Positions 58,359-64,000 of a DNA stretch of 64,000 nucleotides are shown piece by piece; the first letter of the stretch is position 1, and each line of letters begins with the position of its first letter. Location of the stretch: the NCBI GenBank assembly GCA_016508695.1, contig VNKQ01000014.1:744001-808000 (forward strand), written 5' to 3'. The notes under the pieces were generated by a model that made no database searches, was not told the origin of the DNA, and saw only the letters and a list, made by a program, of their open reading frames with translations. Source of the DNA: Hyphodiscus hymeniophilus (Eukaryota; Ascomycota; Leotiomycetes; Helotiales; Hyphodiscaceae). Both the position numbers and the translations under genes were made by a program.

Positions 58359-60508
58359 CTTGAATGAAGACGAATATCAACATAGGAGAGCTCACAACCG
58401 TTGGATGACAGCATGATAGCGAGGAGCAAGGCGATCTCGACTTCGAGTGAGGTAGAAAAATGATGCCATCTCCGCACACGCGGCGCAAATCATATCCCTA
58501 CACTGTAAAATACATTAGCGGGCCCCCTAACCCTAGGCCTAAATAGAGCGTGACAAAGGTGGGGGTGTACCGTAAGTAATCAATGGTCAGCCTCTAGCAG
58601 GGACAACCGCGACCGACGTTAAGAAATATTCCCAACCACTTTCGGAGACCTCTCAAACCGTCCTACAACGTCGTTACGAATGGTGAAATTGGCGGAAATC
58701 AAATTGGATGGTTGCACTGTGCAATGGAAAGAATACGAGAGTAGAAGAGTTGAATGGCACTTGGGAGAGTTCTTCCCTCGTCAGTTTCACTACTATCTGA
58801 ATTCTACCACTCATGGGCATTGCCTACTACAAGACTGTATCGAGTCGCGCAATGTCTATGAAGTGGAGTAGAAGGCGCTCCTTAAAGATTATTTGGGAGA
58901 ACAACATCTTGATCACGACAAGGGGCACGTTCTCGCTGAACCCTCTCGCTTCGGTGCGCAAGACGACTATCATTTATTATTATCTTGTACGGTATGGACT
59001 TACCTTTTTCGATTGACAAAACTAGCTTGTGTTCTTTAAAGAGACTGACCAGAATGGTTTGATTGTGGGCAAGGATCCTGCGGAGCTTGCGTACGAGAAT
59101 GTGAAAATGCGGAGACTTATGCGGGGTGTGAAGGCCAGAGGAGCATAACCATAATACCTATCTCATAGAGAGAGATTTCTCCCTCTTCCCTTGGTATGAG
59201 AGGCTGAAGTTGAGCCTCGTTGTCAATACAATCACGATATGACCTGCAGAGATACTTAAGGACCATAACAGTGCTCTTCGTATTTACACTCATTCCTTCA
59301 TAAGAGAGCTCAGCTTAGTTATACTGGGTTTCTCACTGTCTCTGAAAGATCTGATAATAACTTTGACCTTCTTTCAAATTCGCAGCATTTACTCACTCTT
59401 CGAGATATCTCTGCAGTATTTTGAAAGTTCTTCATTTCGCCAGCATCATTTCTCAAATTCTACACTCCACCACTCCCACCAACCTCAATACCCTGCATCA
59501 CGTTCAGAAACTTTGCAACAAGCCCTAGCTTCATCCAACTGCTTTGTTGTCTCGCATCCATTTCTGGTTTGACAACTGACTGGTGTCGTATCTACTAACA
59601 GATCTCGTCTCTGTCTAGGATATCTATTGATCTTTTCTTCTCTCCATCTGCGGCAAGAAAATCACGATCACCTTTCAATTGCTCAACCTATTTATCAATT
59701 CCCAATCAGATACAGTATTGGGGCCATCGTCCATGTACCTTCAATTCGCTTGAGACCATCAAAACCACTTCACCATCGCCATATTATTTGCCAACATAAT
59801 TGGCATACCACCTCAACTCCTCAAAGTCGATCATTCTATGTCACATTTTGCGAACAGCAAACAAATTCCCGCAAAACTCCTCGTTTGGAGATTAAGCCAG
59901 CCACTTTCAATACACATACTCGCTTGATTCGATATCTATCGGGGTTTCTCATCTTTCTAGGTAGAATCCTGAAGCTCCCAGCGAGACTTGTGTTTGCTTA
60001 CCATTTCACGTCAAGCACGGCTCGTTCCTTCGATTCTACACACTACTCTCCGCTCTCCACAATCTCAACCAACCTCAATATCACACCAACTCCGCCTATC
60101 TTCCGACATAACAACGTTATCTCAAGTACATTGGTATTCAGTACTCAAAAGTACTTCCTCCACCAAATACCATCACAAGTTCTCACTCATATCCATTCCA
60201 TATTCAACGCCAATCTTACAAAGTAAGTTCACCTTCTCCGCTTTCTTTCCACATTTGCACGACATATATGCAGTGCTTGGTCGATCTGTCAATGAATCGT
60301 CCATACCTGACGTCTTGCTGCCTCATCACTTTGCATCGTCGTGTCATCCAATTTGATCCTTCATACATACGTGCGAAAGAAGGAATCACTTCTGGTGGAG
60401 TTTTTACTGGTATACAGCCTCATAATCTTTAACGACCCCAGAATATTATCATCACTTGCTTCATTTCCGCATAGTGGCGCAACACATATGTGCAGCCAGG
60501 GCTAACTC
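58359..60508. other. 2.15-kb spacer with a broken reading frame and pyrimidine-rich leader
   Basis: Holds the sulfatase promoter, the interrupted frame at 58680-59148 and a long C/T/A-rich plus-strand stretch (59370-60230) in front of the BTB-like gene. The 199-codon frame in that stretch (59627-60226) has leader-like composition rather than domain text, so I read it as 5' UTR. Confidence 0.5.
58680..59148 (+). pseudogene. Two-exon frame interrupted by one TAG, function unknown
   Basis: From the ATG at 58680 the frame reads MVKLAEIKLDGCTVQWKEYE onward for 63 codons, meets a single TAG at 58869-58871, then continues in the same frame as KALLKDYLGEQHLDHDKGHV and EPSRFGAQDDYHLLLSCT. A 34-nt GT-AG stretch (58992-59025), short for an intron, joins in phase 0 to LVFFKETDQNGLIVGKDPAE and ENVKMRRLMRGVKARGA before a stop. 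I do not recognise the protein. The continued frame on both sides of the stop suggests a recent nonsense mutation, a sequence error or stop readthrough; a chance frame is also possible. Confidence 0.4.
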
Positions 60509-63372
60509 ATGATCCAGATGGCTCCCAAGGGCAACAAAGGCAAGAAGCGCGGTAAAGCTGATGATCGAGAGTGTGTTGATACCGTCACGCCGCAAAAGAA
60601 GAAGCAGGCTGCTTCTGATCATGGTGGTCATCCCGTTCCCGTCAAGAAAGACACCCCAAAGCAGAAACCAGTCATCGACCTTGAATCATATACTATCGTT
60701 ACCAGAAAAATGTTGCGCAAAGGTGACGCCGTTGATGGAGATGGATTTCCACGATTTCATCAAGGCACGGTTTACATTCAGCTTATTGAACTCCATAAAA
60801 AGTATACTTACACTCTCGACAAAGACTTGCTTATCCGATCCTCTGAAGTTCTGGCCAGAATGTTGCAGCGAAATGTTTTCGAAGCTGATAATGCAATGGC
60901 GGAAAGCACCAAAAGAGTCGAGGGTCTCGAGTTCTTCCTCGAGCTTCGTTATATCGATAACATCAAATCGTTTGGACTTTGGCCAGTCGTGAGTCTCCCG
61001 TTTCCCACTCCTTCATAATATTAGAATTGAAGCTGCACATACACAATTGCTAATACTCGCTTCAGTCTTTCACAATGAAGAAAACTCTCAGTGAGGATGA
61101 ACATCAGACTTCGGCCTCTTCACGAGTTTTTCAAAGACTGGCGGTGCCAGATTGGAAAGTTTCCGACGGTGAAGATCCCCAGAACTCTGCTCCTAGTGAA
61201 ACAGCCAGCAATAGTACAAAACCACAAGCTTCAGGTTTGCAGACACCACCAACCACAGAACCCCCACAACTCATCCAACAAGCAAAGTTTCTCCAAGCTT
61301 CAAGTAACCTGCTTCCTAATTCTGAGAATGACGTGCAGCAGGAAGTCCCCGTTTATGTCCCTTCAATCAAAATGCCAGCGCTAGAGACTTCTGAAGCTAT
61401 CAAGGGCACACTTGAGACTTTCAAGGATGCTGGTAATAGCCCAGAGATCGGAGCAGCCAGTGGAGTTCCAGCTGGGCTCCAAATGGAGGGAGCTGTGGAT
61501 CTTTCCATTGGGCTCCCTATGTCAGGTCCATCTGAAGCAGTTGTCAAAGATGGGGTCTGGGTTAGCGCCACAACCATCACCAAAGATGTTTGTCAATCCA
61601 ACCCAAATATAGGAGATGAATTTGGGGATCCTGTCATGTCTTCTGCCAAACCAGACGTTATGGACGTCGGAACAGCTATCAGAGAAGAGGTCCATGATAT
61701 TAATGTGGCCAACAAGGACGTCAATATACCGGAATCTCAGCCAGCCGCTGGAACGCAAGTCGAAGATACTGATATGACCAAGACCGTTGCGCCATTCTCT
61801 GACCTGCAGTCAACTGTCGATTTCGAAATGCAGGATATTGTTATGACCAACAGCACGGCAAATGCCCCTGAACCGCAGTCAATTGTTGAGAAACTCGAGG
61901 GAAGTAATGTGGCCGACGACAGCGCCAACTTCCCTGATATCCACTTAGCTTCCACGGAACTCAACAACATCGACAAGAAGGTGAACCACTCAGCTTTCGA
62001 AGAGCAGAGCGCAAGTGGTGTTGCGTCTACTATCCAACTAGCCATTCCGGGAAGCCCCAAAGTTACTGCTGAAACCAGAGCAGAACTCGAAGTTGGCAAC
62101 TCCTCGACAAAGAAGTCTGAAACCGCCAATTGTGGCACGGTCACCGGCTTCGCATCAAAGATGAGCGAGGCACCCTGCGGTATGGTTGGTCCGACTTCTG
62201 CTTCCATCTCTCAAAATGAAATCAAAGACTCCACCAAACTCAGAGGATCAATTGTTGGTACGGGTAGTGAGCTCGAAACGATGAAGTCCACCTCATATGG
62301 TTTTGCATCCGCCGATATCAACACGGCCCTAGAGCCGCTCTTGAAAGGTACTGAGCCCATCGCCATCCCCCCGACACAGCCCAAGGGTCTCACGGTCGCG
62401 CAAGAGTCCGGTTCCATCAATACGAAAGCAGTCGAAGAGTCCACTCCAGATATCCGCCACTATACTCAAGGTGATAAAGTTGCAATCAAATCGAAGCCTC
62501 GACCCGAGGAGCCTGATTTCGAGGAGCACCGTCTTGAATCTGTCGAAGCTCACCATAACCTTATCCGCATAATCTGTGACATGGAACCTGAACTTGATAC
62601 TGAGGATCTCAACAACACCCTCAAGCAGGCAGAAGCACTCTACGCCGTGGCAAGACTTTACGGATGCGTGCCGCTTGTTCGTCACCACATCATCAACCCC
62701 ATATTTGCATTTGGCCGAGAAGAGCTTGTCACGGCTATTCTCGAGGATCCCCCTCGTTGGCTTGTTTTCGCAGCAGGTCTTGAATGCGCTACGATCTTCA
62801 AAGAGGCAATCATCCACATTGTAGGATACTATCCTCATTACCCATGGACGAGCATCCCGTGTGCTGAGCTGAACAAATCATGCTTGGATCTCATCTACAA
62901 GAAAGTTGGGGAACTCAAAGCACTCAAAGCCTCTGTCGACGCAGAACTACTGATCAGCTCAATCCGTGTCAAAGGCCAGAGTCTCTCATTCTTCAAAAAC
63001 TTCGCCAAGTCTGACCACGAAGCCTGGCTTGCAGTGCAGATCTGGCAGGATTGGCTCCGCCGTTGGATGAACATTGCTAATTTCCGCGTCGGAACTACCT
63101 ATCGTCTCATGGCCATAAGTGGCAACGCGTATCTCGATCCCGAATCCGTTTACGACAGATTGGTCGAGGGTACATCGGACAGCTCAAGTCGCTGGACTTT
63201 GAAGCAGGTGGAGGAAGATCTGAAGATCATGAAGGACTTCGCCCAGGAGGAAGTGCGGCCATTGGTGGTCAACAACAGCATCTCTGACGTGGAGCAATCT
63301 AACTTTCATCATCTTACCTGCACTACCATCGACGACGACGAGCTTCCCTGGGTCCCGAATGACTTGGCTTGA
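60509..63372 (+). CDS. BTB/POZ-like protein with long disordered insertion
   Basis: Two exons (60509-60988, 61066-63372) encode 928 residues; a second Met at 60518 is equally possible as start. After a basic lead (APKGNKGKKRGKADD) residues about 75-155 resemble the first half of a fungal BTB domain: TVYIQLIELHKKYTYTLDKD, LLIRSSEVLARMLQRNVFEA and GLEFFLELRYIDN. Then about 320 residues are disordered, Ser/Thr/Asp-rich, with repeated motifs such as EDTDMTKTVAP, MQDIVMTNSTA and loosely repeated PEPQS/PESQP units. The C-terminal third is helical: LNNTLKQAEALYAVARLYGC, LVRHHIINPIFAFGREELVT and RWLVFAAGLECATIFKEAII, the kind of helices that follow BTB in such proteins. No DNA-binding domain is visible. 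Probably a protein-interaction adaptor; function unknown. Confidence 0.8.
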
Positions 63373-63818
63373 TTTGTCGAGCATACTTATCCGGGTGGGA
63401 CGAGAATCTTTCAAACATTTTTATTGGGCGACTTTCACGACATGAGAAAATTGCGAGAATGCAAAGGTCGGGAACAACAGAATTAGAGATGCTTCGACTG
63501 CACTCTGAAGTCCCCGCAACAACAACAACTCTGATTATTGCCAGCACTTACGATTTTTCTTTCCGCGCCGATGGGGGGTTTTAATGAGCATTTCATTTTA
63601 TCTCCATATCTCATGACACATCTTCCCCACGCCGTTCTTCATAGGTGTGAACCATTCGTTTGAAGGACATGCCGGAGAACAATCTTAGCGCCTATCACAA
63701 CACCAACTGCACATGTACATTAGCATTATTCTCTCCAAATAAAAAAATCTGTATTCTGTAAACGCCACCCATATGCAGTGATCCCCAACGCCTTGCTAAA
63801 TGACTTCATCCACCCTCT
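63373..63818. other. Convergent spacer at right edge
   Basis: 3' flanks of the BTB-like gene and of the edge gene. Nothing else recognised. Confidence 0.5.
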
Positions 63819-64000
63819 CTATGACCTTTTCAGTGCCGGTCCGAATAGATTCTCGCCCTCCTTTGCAGATTGCTCCCTCTCTAACTTCCTCTTCTTGACG
63901 ATCTTCTCATCCTCTCCTGCGCCCGCCCTCTTCGCCCGCTGCAAAGCCGTTAGATCCTTCTTTTCCGGGTTTCGACACCTTTTCAACTTTTTCATCAGTG
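63819..64000 (-). CDS. C-terminal end of a basic, Lys-rich protein (partial)
   Basis: A minus-strand frame enters from the right edge and ends at a TAG at 63819-63821. The visible end reads LMKKLKRCRNPEKKDLTALQ, RAKRAGAGEDEKIVKKRKLE and REQSAKEGENLFGPALKRS. The charged, Lys/Arg/Glu-rich text is typical of nuclear or nucleolar protein tails, with a KKRK nuclear-localisation-like patch. There is no start in the window, and the family cannot be named. Confidence 0.65.
   Translation of the reverse strand, partial: LMKKLKRCRNPEKKDLTALQRAKRAGAGEDEKIVKKRKLEREQSAKEGENLFGPALKRS

Noticed and set aside
59627..60226. 199-codon plus-strand frame upstream of the BTB-like gene
   Set aside because: Composition is His/Pro/Ser/Thr-rich from C/T/A-rich leader DNA, with no domain; more likely 5' UTR.
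1..64000. CRISPR array, bacterial operon or prophage features
   Set aside because: Intron-rich genes and fungal protein families show a eukaryotic genome; no spacer-repeat pattern exists in the window.

Overview
The window is a nuclear contig segment from a filamentous ascomycete (Pezizomycotina). The evidence is many short GT-AG introns (about 45-190 nt), a CFEM-carrying Pth11-type receptor, a Zn2Cys6 regulator of the ARCA-like type, a GH74 enzyme with a fungal CBM1, and MFS families typical of such fungi. The class cannot be fixed from sequence alone. I rebuilt splice forms by hand from reading frame and GT/AG signals, so exon edges are predictions; most genes close in frame at every junction.

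Layout. 1-2815 (+) is the 3' part of a secreted GH74 xyloglucanase with CBM1. 3166-21198 is a possible specialised-metabolism neighbourhood without a recognisable core synthase: a peroxisomal acyl-CoA ligase (-), a 14-TM MFS exporter (-), a 2-oxoglutarate/Fe dioxygenase with a mitochondrial-like leader (-), an unrecognised 523-residue protein (-), a P450 with an unusual I-helix (+), a GCPII-like M28 metallopeptidase homologue lacking one expected zinc ligand (+), and a Zn2Cys6/ARCA-like transcription factor (-). 22529-23393 (-) is a phosphoribosyltransferase and 24022-25715 (-) a CFEM/Pth11-like receptor.

25716-31198 is a gene-poor island with two adjacent decamer repeat arrays, a dispersed repeat shared with 33.5 kb, three TCACGTGA palindromes and one candidate small gene. 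Then come an MFS transporter (31199, +), a secreted histidine acid phosphatase (34612, +), a sugar porter (37908, +) and a small Cys/His-rich ORF (40888, +). At 41196-43555 (-) lies a molybdenum-cofactor locus with MoaA and MoaC modules whose junction allows either separate or fused products.

The right part is mostly housekeeping: a WRAP73/Wdr8-like WD40 protein (44462, +), an EBP-type sterol isomerase (47398, +), a 1,914-residue DH-domain RhoGEF (49859, +), a secreted formylglycine-type sulfatase (56289-58358, -), a reading frame broken by one stop codon (58680-59148, +), a BTB-like protein with a long disordered insertion (60509, +), and the C-terminal end of a basic protein running off the right edge (-).

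The strongest leads are the 3-21 kb neighbourhood with its unknown protein, the odd P450 and zinc site, the MoaA/MoaC junction, and the single-stop reading frame near 58.9 kb.
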